From NCBI GenBank assembly GCA_946800325.1, contig OX326959.1, positions 6,096,501 to 6,160,500 of the forward strand: a DNA stretch of 64,000 bases, in the 5' to 3' direction. Source of the DNA: Luzula sylvatica. Lineage: Eukaryota > Streptophyta > Magnoliopsida > Poales > Juncaceae. Positions within the stretch are counted from its first letter, which is position 1. Every line of letters starts with the position of its first letter. The notes beneath the pieces were generated by a model that saw only the letters and a program-made list of their open reading frames with translations, was not told the DNA's origin and ran no database searches. The translations under genes and the position numbers were made by a program. Positions 48,143-61,301 of the stretch are shown in pieces.

Positions 48143-50471
48143 TTGCATTGCAAGTTGAGGAATGTCCCCGTTTTGTAGTTGGATTAAGACATTTTGTGAG
48201 TTTAAATATCATCAATACATGTGCAGTCCGGTGGTAGTTAACCGTTGCCAATTCAATTCCTCCTCAATGACGAAAAAATTTCCATCTTTCAACTGCAATT
48301 CAATTCAATGCATCTCTTCCTCCATGCTACATTAAAATTATATATGACAATAATATTCTTTAATTTATATGGTAATAATATTTGTAAAATATAAGACATC
48401 AATATATCAAAAAAATACGCAACGTGAAAAATTGAAAAATATTTAACATATTATGAAAAGATTACTGCAAGTTCACAATTTGATTTATATTCTAACAAAT
48501 CATACAAAAAAATGACATGATGCTTGTGAAATGTGCAATATCACAACACGTTAACGAGTCAATTATACTAATTTGAAAAAAAAAAATATATATCTTGAGC
48601 TATACCCAATAATATATTCAGATGTTATGTGCATAATTACAACATGAATTTATTGAATGTACTTTATTTTTTAATAATGATATTTTCCGAAATAAGATTG
48701 TAAAAACTATTAATTTATGATTTTTATGTTCTTTTTTCCTTGATAAAACATATAGTTATCCGAAATGGAGCGAAGCATCTCTAGTAATATTTAAATTTCC
48801 AATGAAAAAATTTGAAGGTCCTTGAATATCTCAGAAAAGCCAATTTTCAGCTTAATGACAAGTAGTTAGTCGGCGAATATTTAAAATTTATTTTCAGGTT
48901 TTTCTCATTGAAGTAAAAGTCTAGAATTGTCTTGTATGAATATAAAAATATTTTTCTACTTTACAAGAGAAATTATTTGTGAAGTTTATGATTCATGGCA
49001 AGTAGTTAGTTTGACTATTAAAAAAATATCTATTAACATTTTGTCAGTGTTGTCTACAAACTAGTGGATCCTTTTCAAAATGGTGAGATAGTACATTTAT
49101 TATTTCCATTAAAAGGTGAGATATTACATTTATTATTTCTATTATTAGTTAGGAGGAACTTTTTGTGTTATAAACTGATATAATTGCAACTATGACCTGT
49201 TGAATTAAAATTATTTAGATGTAAACAAATATTTATTTTGAAAAAGATTGTGTGTTTCGAATGTGCACTCTAATGTGCAACGATATGTGAGTCTGTGACG
49301 ATTTAACTTTTTTTTTCATTTTAATCGAATTTTGTGCATTCCGGCACACTTGAAAACAAACATCGTTTCTCATCCAAGTTTATACCTTAATTAAAGGTTT
49401 GATATATTTTTATGTGTTTTTTTTTTTTTTTGATATCTTATACTTTTTAGATACTTCATATATATATATAGAAATATGATCAATGGCCAACACTCTTGTT
49501 TGGCCAACGTCGGCCAACAACACTTATTTCACTAAATCTAAATATTAAAATCGAATTTTAACCTTATAGATATGATTTAGTATATTTAGATTTAGTATAA
49601 TATGTTATACTTTTTGGTATACCTATTTAGACGTATCATGTACTTTCTATACATATGATATATTATTTTCAAATAAAAATACAAGTATGCTTTTTTCAAT
49701 GTATGTTATACTTTTTAAGATAATTTTATCAAAAATACTTGATCTACAGAAGTTAACGACCGAAGTGTCTAACATGGAATAACATGGAATATATATGATG
49801 GACCCCGTGTACATTCAACCAATAAGTCAATATACATAGACCATTCGGTATTAAGTTCGTGAAATACTTCGGTAGGTGTAGCATTCCCCTAATTTTATTT
49901 ACGAGAGACATTTATACATTTTGTATAACAATTTATATATTTTTGCAACGTGCATTTGGAGTACACAAATACGGTCAAAATTGAAAAAATAAATACCGTC
50001 ACGTGTCGTATTTTTATGGATGGCGTGTATATGGACTTGTAGCGCACGCTCATAGAGTGCAATAGTCGATCCCTATATATTTTAGGGGTCTTTTGACAAG
50101 TGTAATTAGTACAGTGGAATCGTATTACACGGTGAAGGAGCAAATATTTTGAAATTAGTAATTTTACAATTTGTTTGGATGTCTAAATTATAAGATACTA
50201 AAAATATAACTTTTTGTTGGAAGGATGAGAAAGTTAAAATTATTTTAATATAACGTGTCATATTTCTATTGATGGTGTGTATATGAACACCAAAATAGAA
50301 AGATATTTTGGTCCAATTTTTTTTTTAACACCATTCCTGATTAGTTTTAGCGCCTATAGGAGAATATTTGAAAATAAAAGTTTGGTACATGAGGTTTTTA
50401 GAATATCCAAAAAAATAGGGAGTTTTTTGAAAATTTCCCATACTTGTATGTTTTTAGAAGCACAATACCGA

Positions 50472-50544
<73 letters not shown>

Positions 50545-51816
50545 TGTTTTAAATATAGCGTGAAGCGTTTAAATATAGCGGACTGCTATAGCATGAAGCG
50601 TTTAAATATAGCGGCCGTAGCGGTGCTATAGCGTGATGATGATGATGATCATTGTTATTATTATTATTATTATTTGTTATGATTAAATTCGACGTACCAA
50701 TTAATATTTGGTTGCAGATTGATCAATTAATATTGGTAGATCAACGAACCAACTACCTACTTAATTATTTTCTTTTCAAATGTATATGCTCCTTGAATCT
50801 CTACACCTTTCATATAATCTACTAATTTGTGTATCATATATCAACCAAGCATTTCAATATCTCTAAATTTGTTGGATAAAGGATTCGACGTATCTACATT
50901 GCGGGCGCGAGGCCAACACGGAGGCGCACACTCCGGCAAACTTAGCCAGAAATTTATGAATTTTGTATGAGGTCATTTTGTAATTTTTCTTTCGAGGATA
51001 ATGTCTATCCTCATTTGATAGTTGGAGAGAAATGTTAGGGATTATTTGTTCTATTTTGTTGGATTTTCTTTTGGTGACGTTTCGTCTTTGCGTTTGCTTT
51101 AGTCACTACAAACTTGTTATTTTCTTTAAATGAAAATACCTACCGGTTTTAAATTTCTTAGTTACCAATCATTTTCATATTCATATATATATATAATCTA
51201 ATTCGGAGCCCAACATTAATACATGACCGCCAACAAATTGGAAGCCAAATTTGTTTTTTGCAATTAGATTGCTACTTTTGATAATATAAATAGTTTCTAT
51301 GAGATTAAAATACGAGACACGAAGTAAACAAAGAAACTGATTAAGTTTTAATATTTTAATAGTAATTCCATTTTATATTCAATTTTATTTGGAAAAGAAG
51401 TATTTCAATATCTTCACGTGAAAATTTATTGTTTCCTATATTTTTAATGTTTTTTTAATTTTTTGGGGCATGGGCCTCTGGGCGATTTAATTAGTGGTCC
51501 ACTACAATACAACCAATATATTAATAGCAACTGCTAAATCCGAGTTTTGCCTGGTTGAAAATGAAAATGGTGCCTAATATAATAATATAAAATAATAATT
51601 GATTATTGATATATCAACGGTTTTCATCATCTTCATTTAATACAATACTCGAGAGTCGACATGTCTATTTTTCTTTAGGGAGTTGAAATTTTAAGAGCAT
51701 ACTTTGGGCCTTTGGGGTTGAGAGCATAGACAAAAATAATTTAAACTTAATACCCATTATACCTCATTTGCTTTTAAAATATTCGTTGTGGTATTAAAAA
51801 AAAAAATCATTAGTGC
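45671..51816. other. Intergenic sequence without recognised genes
   Basis: AT-rich DNA with (TA)n at about 47419-47475 and 48097-48139 and (TC)n(TA)n at 50481-50541. No frame shows a known domain. A TTTTAAATATAGCG repeat cluster lies at 50550-50635. A candidate weak Helitron end (GGAGCGAAGCATCTCTAGT) is at 48772-48787. Confidence 0.5.
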
Positions 51817-51821
51817 CTTAA

Positions 51822-52641
51822 GGGGGTTTTGTTGAAGCTTTGAACAATGCCTTGGCATAAAGTATATCTAGGAATTCAATGCCAAGACATATTATTTCCC
51901 GACATACTCAATTACTATGTTTGGTTAGCACATTTATTTATTCCATGGTATGCTATTTCATCACAAATGTAAAAGTTTTAAACATTATATATTTACAAAA
52001 CTAACATATTTATACTAAATTTCTGTTATAAAATAAATAATTCATCCAAAAAAATAATTCCAATTATAAAAATAATAATTTATTGTCTACAAAATATTAT
52101 AAATCAAGCAATATATTATTATAAAATTGATTACTCAAAACAATACTTGCAACCATCAAGCACCAAAAACGCATATTCTTCCTTCATATTATAAATAATT
52201 TTGGAAGAACAAAATACACAAATCCATTTCAAACATCTAGCCAAAAACATGATCGGTATATTTTTTTTATAAGAATATGTTTTTATGCTTGAATCTGTTT
52301 TTTTTTTTCCAATCAACTTTAATGCTTGACTCTCTTTTTTCAATGAAATATTTCATATTATTTTTGTGAGAATATCGAATTACTTAATTTATTTTATAAA
52401 TATGTTATTTTTATAAATATGTTGTTTTTATAAGCACAATATGATGTAAGCTGTTATTTCTTCCTCATGAGAATAGAGAAAACCACCAATTTTGATGGTA
52501 ATCATATTCCCATCAATTATGCGCTAGGGAATAGAGTATTCCGTTACTTTATTACCTAGCGTGCAAATCAAATATGGGAATAGAATCCATGATAAATTAT
52601 CCCAAGGCATTCTCATTCCAAAGCTACAACCAAACGCCCCC
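51822..52641. mobile_element. PIF/Harbinger-type non-autonomous element (TAA target)
   Basis: Left end GGGGGTTTTGTTGAAGCTTT and the reverse complement of the right end GGGGGCGTTTGGTTGTAGCT share a ~35-bp imperfect inverted repeat including ATGCCTTGG. TAA flanks both sides (51819-51821 and 52642-52644), as expected for PIF/Harbinger. It is 820 bp with no transposase. Confidence 0.65.
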
Positions 52642-52895
52642 TAACTTTCCATCCTCTCGTAAAATCTAAAACTGAATCTTGAGGAAAAAGTCCATATGGA
52701 CTAATTTTATGTTTTGTGCTCGTAGTAAATGTGTTTTAGCAATATTAAATTAGAAACATAGTGCACTATCTTTATTTAAATACAAAAATATCATGTATAT
52801 TTTTTCATGCATATGTTTTTGGAAGATTTTAAACTATCAAACTATAATTAATTTCTTTATCTTTACATGAACAGTAATTTTAGACTATAAAAGAA

Positions 52896-54866
52896 GGAAA
52901 TTTTTTGAATCTAACCAACTTTTAAAACGAAATTCGAAAAATAACCAAGTTTTGAAAATATTTCTGAAAATGTATTTTGCGCTGAATGGTTCAGCGCCTT
53001 TTGTAAAAGGCGAGGTATGGTTCCGCGCCTTTCTTAATTACGTGTTCATTGGTTGATTGTGGCGGTTAATTATTAACTAATAAAAGGCGACTAATGATAC
53101 AGCGCTAGGCGCGGAATGGTTCCCCGCCTTTTCCCCAGATCATGCCACGTGTATAAGGCGCTGAATGGTTTAGCGCCTGGCGCGGAATGGTACCCCGCCT
53201 TTTTTGATATGAATTTTTGATATGAATTTTTTGTTTAAAAGTTAGGATTTACAAAGAAGTTAGGGTTTAAATTGCAAAAATGACATTTAAATTAGGAATT
53301 AAATTAGGGTTTAAATTAGGAATTAAGTTAGGGTTTAAATTAGGAATTGAGTTAGGGTTTAAATTGCAAAAAATTATTTGAGTTAAATTGCAAAAAATGA
53401 CATTTTAATCGATGCGAGGCTCTAGTAAATGAAGTTCGTATGCCAGAGTTGGCAACAAAATGTACTTGTTCGTGCGGAATACCGCAATTGGAATATCTTC
53501 CGTGATGTCATGTAATAGCGGTTTATCGTATTGAAACTTATAGGAGAATGTACGAGCAAATATTGCCAGTGATTCTTGATCGTCGTTATTGGCCGAATGT
53601 TCGAGGACCAAAACTACTTCCCCCAAGTGACGTGAAGAGAAAAGCTGGGAGACCGATAAAAAGACGGGAACGAACCGAGATGGATGCTGAGGGTCGAAAT
53701 GCCAACCGGTGTAGTTTTTGCAAGGTCCGAGGTCACACTGTGCGTACTTGTGTCCCGTTTCGTCTTTCTGAAGAACATCGCGATTAGTTTTTGTAATTTC
53801 AAGTTATTTTTAAGATATTATGTACTTTGTGTTTTTTTGAAGATATTATGTATTTTGTGTTTTTTAAATCAATGTATAGAACATCGCGTATGGTCGTGGC
53901 GGTACTTCGTATGGTCGTGGCGGTACTTCGTATGGTGGTGGCAGTACTTCGTATGGTGGTCAGCCAGACTATTTCGATCCGACACAAAATGCACCGAGAG
54001 ATGACATTTAGATTATTGTTATTGTGTTGTGATTGTGTTGTTATTGTTATTGTGTTCTGATTGTTATTGTGTTGTGATTATTATTATTGTGTTTGTGATA
54101 TTTAGACTATTTCGATCTGATTCCGTATGTTTTGATTTTGTTGATATTTGGATTATTATTAATTTATGGTTTTCAGTTTCATTGATATCATATAAAACAA
54201 AGTCAAAGATTATATTTATCCTTCTTACAATTAAAATATCATATTTATCCTTTCATAATTCTAAAAAAAATATCATATTTATCCTTTCATAATTTCTAAA
54301 AAAGTTTCTAAAATATTTCTAAAATATCATATTTCTAAAATATCATATTTACCCAAAATATCATAATTTCTAAAATATCATATTTATTATCATATTTCTA
54401 AAAAAGTTTCATTAGTATCATTGATATCATATTTATCCTTTCATAATTCTAAAATATCATATTTACCCAAAAAAAAAGTAGTTAATATTTGCGCCAAAAA
54501 ATAGTTACTAATTATGTAAAATAATTACCAAAAAAGATAGGGGTTTTTTTGAAAATTTCCCAAAAAAAAGATGAAAGAAGAGAGAAAAAAGAAGGGAGAA
54601 GAGGGAAAAAAGGAAGAAAATAGCCTGTGAATAGGCGCTAAATCATATCTCGCCAGGCGCTGAACCATACCGCGTCTTTCTCTAATTACTAATTAACCGC
54701 CACAATCAACCAATGAACGCGTAATTAAGAAAGGCGCGGAACCATACCTCACCTTTTACAAAAGGCGCTGAACCATTCAGCGCAAAATACATTTTCAGAA
54801 ATATTTTCAAAACTTGGTTATTTTTCGAATTTCGTTTTAAAAGTTGGTTAGATTTAAAAAATTTCC
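52896..54866 (+). mobile_element. MULE with ~190-bp TIRs and perfect 9-bp target duplication
   Basis: Both ends read GGAAATTTTTT(G/A)AATCTAACC inward. The inverted repeats (about 52896-53085 and 54677-54866) differ at only a few positions. The flanks are ATAAAAGAA at 52887-52895 and 54867-54875, the 9-bp duplication typical of Mutator-like elements. The interior keeps the 3' end of a transposase gene and is otherwise deleted. Short CGCTGAACC/GGCGCGGAA palindrome units recur in and beside the repeats. Confidence 0.9.
53404..54011 (+). pseudogene. MULE transposase C-terminus (SWIM and CCHC knuckle), broken
   Basis: Plus strand: CTCSCGIPQLEYLP is the start of a SWIM zinc finger, but the next cysteine codon is TGA (53503-53505), followed by CH. 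Downstream in frame are MYEQILPVILDRRYWPNVRG, PKLLPPSDVKRKAGRPIKRR and CSFCKVRGHTVRTC (CX2CX4HX4C knuckle), with a stop at 53785. A separate downstream frame gives three YGRGGTS-like repeats and GGQPDYFDPTQNAPRDDI to a stop at 54009-54011. These may be joined by an intron running from near 53750 to the AG at about 53877. It cannot encode an active transposase. Confidence 0.75.
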
Positions 54867-54875
54867 ATAAAAGAA

Positions 54876-56199
54876 TTTGGGGGTACAAGTAGCAGAAATG
54901 TTGGATAAAAATAACAATAATAGTTAACTACTTGCAATTTATTTTTTTATTTTGTGCAACATAACCAGTGGATACGGTTATAATAATTTGTGATTGCTAA
55001 AGATTTGTTTACGACTTACGAATTTGAAAATAAAATGATTTTGGGCAGTTAAAGGCATGCAGTTAGTAAATTTGGGTATGCCTAAATTTGCCCAAATCAT
55101 TTTATCTAATTTGGTTATGCCATACTAAAGTCAATTGATGGTTTTGGATTGTCTAATACTCGATTTTTGGATGTTGCGGTTACGTACAATAATTCGATCC
55201 GAAACTCAAACTCGATTTTTTATCTTAACTTATAGTTGAACTTTATTTCTGGATCTTGAGACGATTCCCGTTGGTACTGCAGATTATAGATGATAAACCA
55301 AGTTGAATCTCGAGAGAACTTCAGATTGTAATGTCACATTATAATGTCAGAAATATACTTCAGATTTTTAATAGAGTTTACGCTCAATCCTTAAAACTTG
55401 CTTTTAAAATATCTACTCCCTTTCCTTTATTTTCTTTTTTACTCTTTGCTATTTCCAAATCAACCGTGGAAGTATATTTCTTTTCTTTCCTTTATTTTTG
55501 TTACTTCTATCAAACCAAGCAAAACCTAAATGGAAGATTTGGAGCTTGTAGACACGTCATGTTGAATCTTTTTCAAAACAATATCTCAAACCCAATTTCC
55601 ATCTTCTAATACATCTTCAATATTCATTTTTATTCAATTCCTAGTTTTATTCATTTGTTTTCTTAAATATAGAATTGAAATTGAATTTCATAAATTTAAA
55701 ATCCTTTAAATATTTCAGGAAAAGAGTTTCCTCTTTCTTATATGGACCTAAATTATATTTTTTTAAATTCAATCAAAATTAATGGATCCTCGAAGTTACT
55801 ATTGAATCTGCAGAAAATTTACTTTACTCCTAAATTTCATCACAAAATCATCTACATCTCAATTAACATTGTTTTTGACGGAGAACTTTGCATTAAATAA
55901 ATAAATTAGTTTGAATACATTACAACCACAACCAAGATATTCAAAAAAGAAAAAAATAAATTTGATCAACATCCTACAGCTTGTTGCTACCAGAGTTATA
56001 CATGTAAGTGTTTGTCTAAATGACATGACGCCTTAAAACTTGATTAGAAATCAACAATTAATATCCAAATTGATCACATTGTTGGAAATTATTGTTGCTA
56101 GAAGGAGAGTTGAGAGAGCTTTGAAGGAGAAAATTCTCTTATTCCACATTGTCGCTAATCACACCGTGCTCCATTTAGAATTATGATTCTTATCTTCTT
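54876..56199. other. Intergenic sequence without recognised genes
   Basis: AT-rich sequence between the MULE and the LINE relic. The 92-codon plus frame at 55331-55609 has no domain I recognise. Confidence 0.5.
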
Positions 56200-57478
56200 T
56201 CTTTATGTGGCTTACTCAAAAGTGGACGAGATTCTCGGCCGGTCTTAAAATGGCGGAGGTTCGACATATCGGCAACGGCTCTCCAAACTCGAGATGAAAA
56301 GGGACAAGATAATATTAAAGGAATAACGTCCTCCCTATGTTGCGCCCACAAAGAGCACCACTCGTTATTCGGCCGACCACTCCTTTACAAATTAACGGCC
56401 GTTAACATCTTATCATGAATGACTAGCCAATCGAAAAACCGTAATTTCGTAAGTGCTTTAATCCTCCATAAATGGACGTTCCACGAGTATAATATTCGGG
56501 GGTTTATATAAGGAATTGGTAGGCCGACTGAGTTGTAAAATTCTCATGCGTCGTCCAAAATCAAGAGCCACTTGGAAAGCTTTAGTTGGGATTCGGATTC
56601 GGCCGGATAGAGATGGTAGCAATGTGAACGAGACGGCGGAGATCTTTGACGAATAATGAGATGTTTCGATCGGAGACGGAGTTAAGATCTTGAATAGAGG
56701 TTATGCGATAAAAAAATTAAGCGTGGAGGACCAAATAGAGTCCGAGAGGAAAGCTATTTTTGTAAGCGCATTCAAAAGTAAAGCATCATTTTGCGTTTTA
56801 ACGTCGTGAATTCCTGATCCGTCATTTTTCGACAAACATATCTTATCCTAAGTCATCAAGCAATGATCGTCTTTACAAATTTTATCCCCCTTTCAAGGAA
56901 AATACCTTATTATTCTTTGCAGTTCCTTTATTATCTACGATGGAAATGCAAATGCTTACGTGAAATATGTCGGTATTTCCATAAGGACGGATTGGACCAG
57001 CGTAAACCTACCAATCGATGATAGTAATTTTCGTTTCCACCCGGCCAACCTCGAGTTTACTTTATTGATAAAATGGAGAAAGTGAAGTTTTTCGGTTTCT
57101 TAACCGAGAGCTGGAGACCAACGTATTTAATAGGTAATTCTTTTTGGGCATTGTAAGATGTTACTTATCAAATCGTGGAACTCGTTGGGGATTGAAATCA
57201 GGATGAACGTGCTTTTGAGTTTGTTGATTCCCCAAACCCGTGATAGCCGAGAAGATATTCAATGCTTGAGCAACCAATTTCAAATTGTCCGGATGCGCTT
57301 TAACGATAGTATTGTCGGCGTATTGGAGCGTTCTAGGTGCAAGCAAGGTTGAGCCCTTTAAGATAATGGAGATGTTCTTCAAAATTATTTGGGAAGCGTC
57401 CACGACAATATTAACGACGAGAGTATTAAAGAGGACAGGCAAAAGCGGATCTCCTTGACAAGTATATATAATTAACAT
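56200..57478 (-). pseudogene. LINE (non-LTR) reverse transcriptase relic
   Basis: Minus strand from 57478: CQGDPLLPVLFNTLV, LQYADNTIVKAHPDNLKLV (YADD changed to YADN) and ALNIFSAITGLGNQQ; then near 57000-57060 LAGWKRKLLSSIGRFTLVQS; and near 56340-56480 KALTKLRFFDWLVIHDKMLT and WCSLCAQHREDVIPLILSCP, the zinc-binding RT C-terminus. Many stops and frameshifts occur. It is cut at 57478, where unrelated sequence begins. Confidence 0.8.
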
Positions 57479-57845
57479 TGATAATTAACAAGAATTATAT
57501 AATTAATACTTAATTTAAACCAGTTAGAAATCAGAAACACTTTATCCACTGAAATGAACTACCAAAAGTCGAAGTTTGTCATGACAAATACGAAAACCAG
57601 CTGGCACCAATTATAATCTACAATCTACAAGTACTCAATATACATATGGTGGGCATAAACCAATACAACTAAAACAAATATAGTAACTGGTGATCGCACA
57701 CTCCGCTACGCTCGTAATCTACACGAATGACACTGCCACCTCAAGTGCTACCTGGAAATGTTGGCTGAGAGTTAGCTAAGTAAAATAATATTTAATTATT
57801 ATTTACTCGACGACGACTACCACGACAACCTACTACGAGAACTAC

Positions 57846-60131
57846 TGATAACTCAAAAAATAGGTAGTTTAAATGTGTAATTTCAATCTTACGAGTTAAT
57901 CAAAACAATTTATAACAAATACTAATCATAGTGATAAGCATAGGTTCGATCCAAGGAAATTTTGCGTATAATCGAAATTGCAATTCAAGAACTATTTTTA
58001 TTAGTCCAGAGGCTATAATATTTTGTCACAATCAATGTTTAGGCTTCACAAATCTCTGGTCAAAATTTCACTTTCACACACACAAGTTTCGAATTTATAA
58101 AGATGATTGATCACAAGGCTATTTTAGGCATTAAACGTTTCTCAAACAATATAGATCACAAAATAAAATCTCAAATTTGGTACAAAGATTCACAATTTGA
58201 TATTGAGAGAGAGGAAAGAAGAATTTCACAGTTTTGATATTTCAGTAAAAAGTAATGATCTACTTACAAATAAGCCCTTGGAAAATCACAGAAAAGTCCA
58301 GAAGTTTTTTAGGTCTAAATAGCAGTTTTCAACAAATCATATCAAATCGAAAATCAATCCAAAAATGTTCAATCAAGTTTCTAATTGTAGTTTGAATCTA
58401 GATCTACAATCACATGCAAGAATTGTATTTTTAACAGATCTACAAGTTCATGGATAATCAGGGACAAAAAGGTCCAGAACTGAATTTTTACTAGAATTAC
58501 AGATTAGTCCCTAACAAGCTGATTTCGTAACATCCATATCAAATAGGAACTTGCAGAGAATTGATTGATTCAAAATGTTTATTAAACTATAGATCCAGAT
58601 CTAAACAGTGATATTGAGAAAGGACTATTTTTCTATTTTTTCTATTTTAAAATGAATTAACAAAACAGCACACAAAATCGAGTATTTCACAAAGTAAAAA
58701 TAGGAAAAATGCAAGAACAATTCCACAAAAATTCCACAAACTATAATTCACAGTATATAACAAGATCACAAAGAGATTTCAATCAGATCTAACAATTCCT
58801 AATTAAAATCCTAAACTAGAGAAAGAAAATACCGAAAAAAGAAGAATTTGAGTCCAAGATCCCGTCTTGGCGATGTCCTCGAGCCTTCACGCCTTGAGAG
58901 GAGGTGAGAGGAGGAGGAGAGAAACTTCATATCCGGTTCGGAGAAGGGGAAGAGAGGAAAAGCTCCTTGGAACGGCCTCGGAAACCATGCTAAGACACGA
59001 TCTCCTTGGCGAAAATGGCTCGACGAGCGAGCGAGAGGAGCTTGAGAGGTTCTTAACAATGGAGGGGGAAGAGGCTAAGACCTTTCCTTCCCCAAGAATG
59101 GAGTGGTTGACCCAAGAGGTCCAAGGGGTCAAGAGAGAGAGAGTGGCCATGGGTACCTTTTATAGGAGATGGAGATTGCTACAGGACAGAGCTCGAGTTG
59201 CAACTTGCATGGTTAGGTATAACAAGTTGCAATGAATCCAACGCTCGAAACGGCATCCAATTTAGAGATCGGACGGCCGAGAAAACTTGAAAATACAATC
59301 GGAACACTTCTCCATGGATCCAGATTAAATCTTCCGAAAATCCTCTAAAATTCCCAAAAGTAATTGTATTCTTCTGCGGTTCACAGAATGAATGGAGAGT
59401 GCGGTGGATTTATTGCTTCTCTAGATGGGACTGGAGAGTCCATTTATTTGAATAAATGGAGAAGGATGGGGGTCGCATGGCTCCAAAAGGGCAAGTTTGA
59501 ACTGCCTTGTGCAGTTTTCTGTGGCGCAGACTTTGAGGCCCGCTGTGCAGCACGAGGAGGAAGATAGGGGCAGAGATATACCAGCACGGTTCACACGCGC
59601 CACAGTCCACAGAGGATTAAATCCGTTAGGAGTTTGACTGGTCAGACCTGCTGGATTTGGTGAGGAAGAGATTATGTGGTCACGTGTGTAGCAAGTCAAG
59701 AAGAGATATGTTTGGACCCGTTGTAGGAGCTGTAGAGAGTTTAATGTGTTGCAGAGGATCTGAGAGGTTAAATCACGCTGGGTTATTTGCTTCCTTTGCT
59801 GAAACGAGTCAGTTCTGACCCATTTGCGTCCATTCGTGTAACGAGTCACGATCTTTGACCCGTTTGAAGAAAAAGCTCGATTTCTCTCTCATGCTTCCAT
59901 CAAATATCATCATATAATATATCAAATCGATCGGCACGACGAGACCGATCCATATACAGTCCTGGTATAGCGAGATTCTGCAATTTTCTCCTGAAATAAA
60001 ACAAAAACACATATTAAAATATTTTATCTCAATAAGTTGGAATTATGAATATTTTGTATACTTTAATAGTATTTATGTGTTTAAATTCTATATTTTGTGT
60101 ATGTAAAAAGTGATGAAAAATCTTCTTATCA
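57846..60131. mobile_element. Solo LTR, 2.3 kb (target duplication ACTAC)
   Basis: Starts TGATAACTC and ends CTTATCA, with inverted TGATAA/TTATCA ends, and is flanked by ACTAC at 57841-57845 and 60132-60136. The interior is a single block with no second LTR and no pol motifs. It includes a GC-richer part (58860-59230) whose frames look repetitive (Arg/Glu-rich) and a stretch near 59360-59800. It interrupts the same ACTAC-rich host sequence that carries solo LTR copy 3. The retrotransposon family is unknown. Confidence 0.7.
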
Positions 60132-60317
60132 ACTACCATGATGACCGACTACAACGATCTAGAAATTTTGCAAATACGACAATTACTACTACATAATTTA
60201 CATGTTGAAACAACTACAAGTGTTCGACTACAACACGGAAACAACTACTACCACAATTATGATCCTGCAAATACGGTAACAACTACTACAGAATTCATAG
60301 TGCGATACTACGAGAAC

Positions 60318-61296
60318 TGAAGGAAATACAGTTTCAGGATCAACCGTAAAAGTGTACACAAAGGATAAACGAATGTAGTCGTACATTCGTAGCCATAACT
60401 TTCAGTAGGAAAATCCGAAAGATAGATAATTAGATTATCTATAACCTTCATGTAGAAATATATTTCATATGAACGAAGTATTAGTGTCGTTTCTGTGAAA
60501 TACCGAAAGGGTGCAACAGTATGACATACAGTTAGTACAACGGTCATAACTTTTGCATACGAACTCCAATTGGGCTGGGCCAAATTGGGTCGTGTAGATA
60601 ATGAGATTATCTACAACTTTCATGTTGGGTGATTTTCTGTCTGAGAAATTTACCAATTTCGAAATGACAGAATACTGACCAGGTTCATGCAGTTTTCTGT
60701 GTGAGAGGGTGTATATTGGATATACATGCCTTTTGGCTAATCCTGATCCTATTAGGTATAAATAGGATACTTTCTCTCTGATCACTATGCAAGTTAATGC
60801 AATTCTAAGCAATCTTATTCTGAATATTCTGGAGAATTCCAGAATAATCAAGATACAACTTTCTATTGAGTGAAAGGGTGTAAAGAGAGATAACCGAGAA
60901 AAGGAGTTTTCTCGGTGTAGAGAATCAAACGATCGAGCAAGTTCGCCGGTGCATCGTCTAGGCAGGTGCATCCGCGACCGACGTCTTGCGACTCACGGTG
61001 GATACAAGTAGAGGAGCGACAATTGTGGCTCTTAGATTGTGATCGACCCAAGGAGTGAGAAGACGGTCAACGAACGGTGAAAGACGCGTGGTATGGGACG
61101 CGCGGATTGTCACCAACGTGACAGGAGATAGAAGGCGGCGATCAACCCTTCGTGCGTGATCAATTTCACGCTGGTATAGATCTATCCTTCTATTCGCATC
61201 GTACCCTCGAAGTCGTGGCGTGATCTCGGGAATCGGAGAATCGGACCGGGCCTTCATTCCGCTGCGCGGGCCCGGGGTCGAGGATATTCCCCTACA
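60318..61296 (+). mobile_element. Solo LTR, family 1, copy 3 (target duplication AGAAC)
   Basis: 979-bp element starting TGAAGGAAATACAG and ending CCCCTACA, flanked by perfect AGAAC at 60313-60317 and 61297-61301. It is the longest copy of the family. The target is itself a local repeat: a segment including CAAATACGGTAACAACTAC occurs on both sides (about 60265 and 61327). The short frames inside it do not match a known protein. Confidence 0.85.
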
Positions 61297-61301
61297 AGAA
61301 C

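Noticed and set aside
48772..48787. Possible Helitron end (GGAGCGAAGCATCTCTAGT)
   Set aside because: CTAG is present, but there is no convincing hairpin and no empty site for comparison.
53782..53885. Insertion flanked by GAACATCGCG repeats in the MULE transposase tail
   Set aside because: The repeat pair (about 53771 and 53879) could be a small tandem duplication, but removing the segment does not restore the frame of the Gly-rich tail; an intron is equally possible.
58867..59235. 122-codon plus-strand frame, less AT-rich than its surroundings
   Set aside because: It lies inside the solo LTR with TG..CA ends, is Arg/Glu-rich, overlaps equally long frames on the other strand and shows no known domain.
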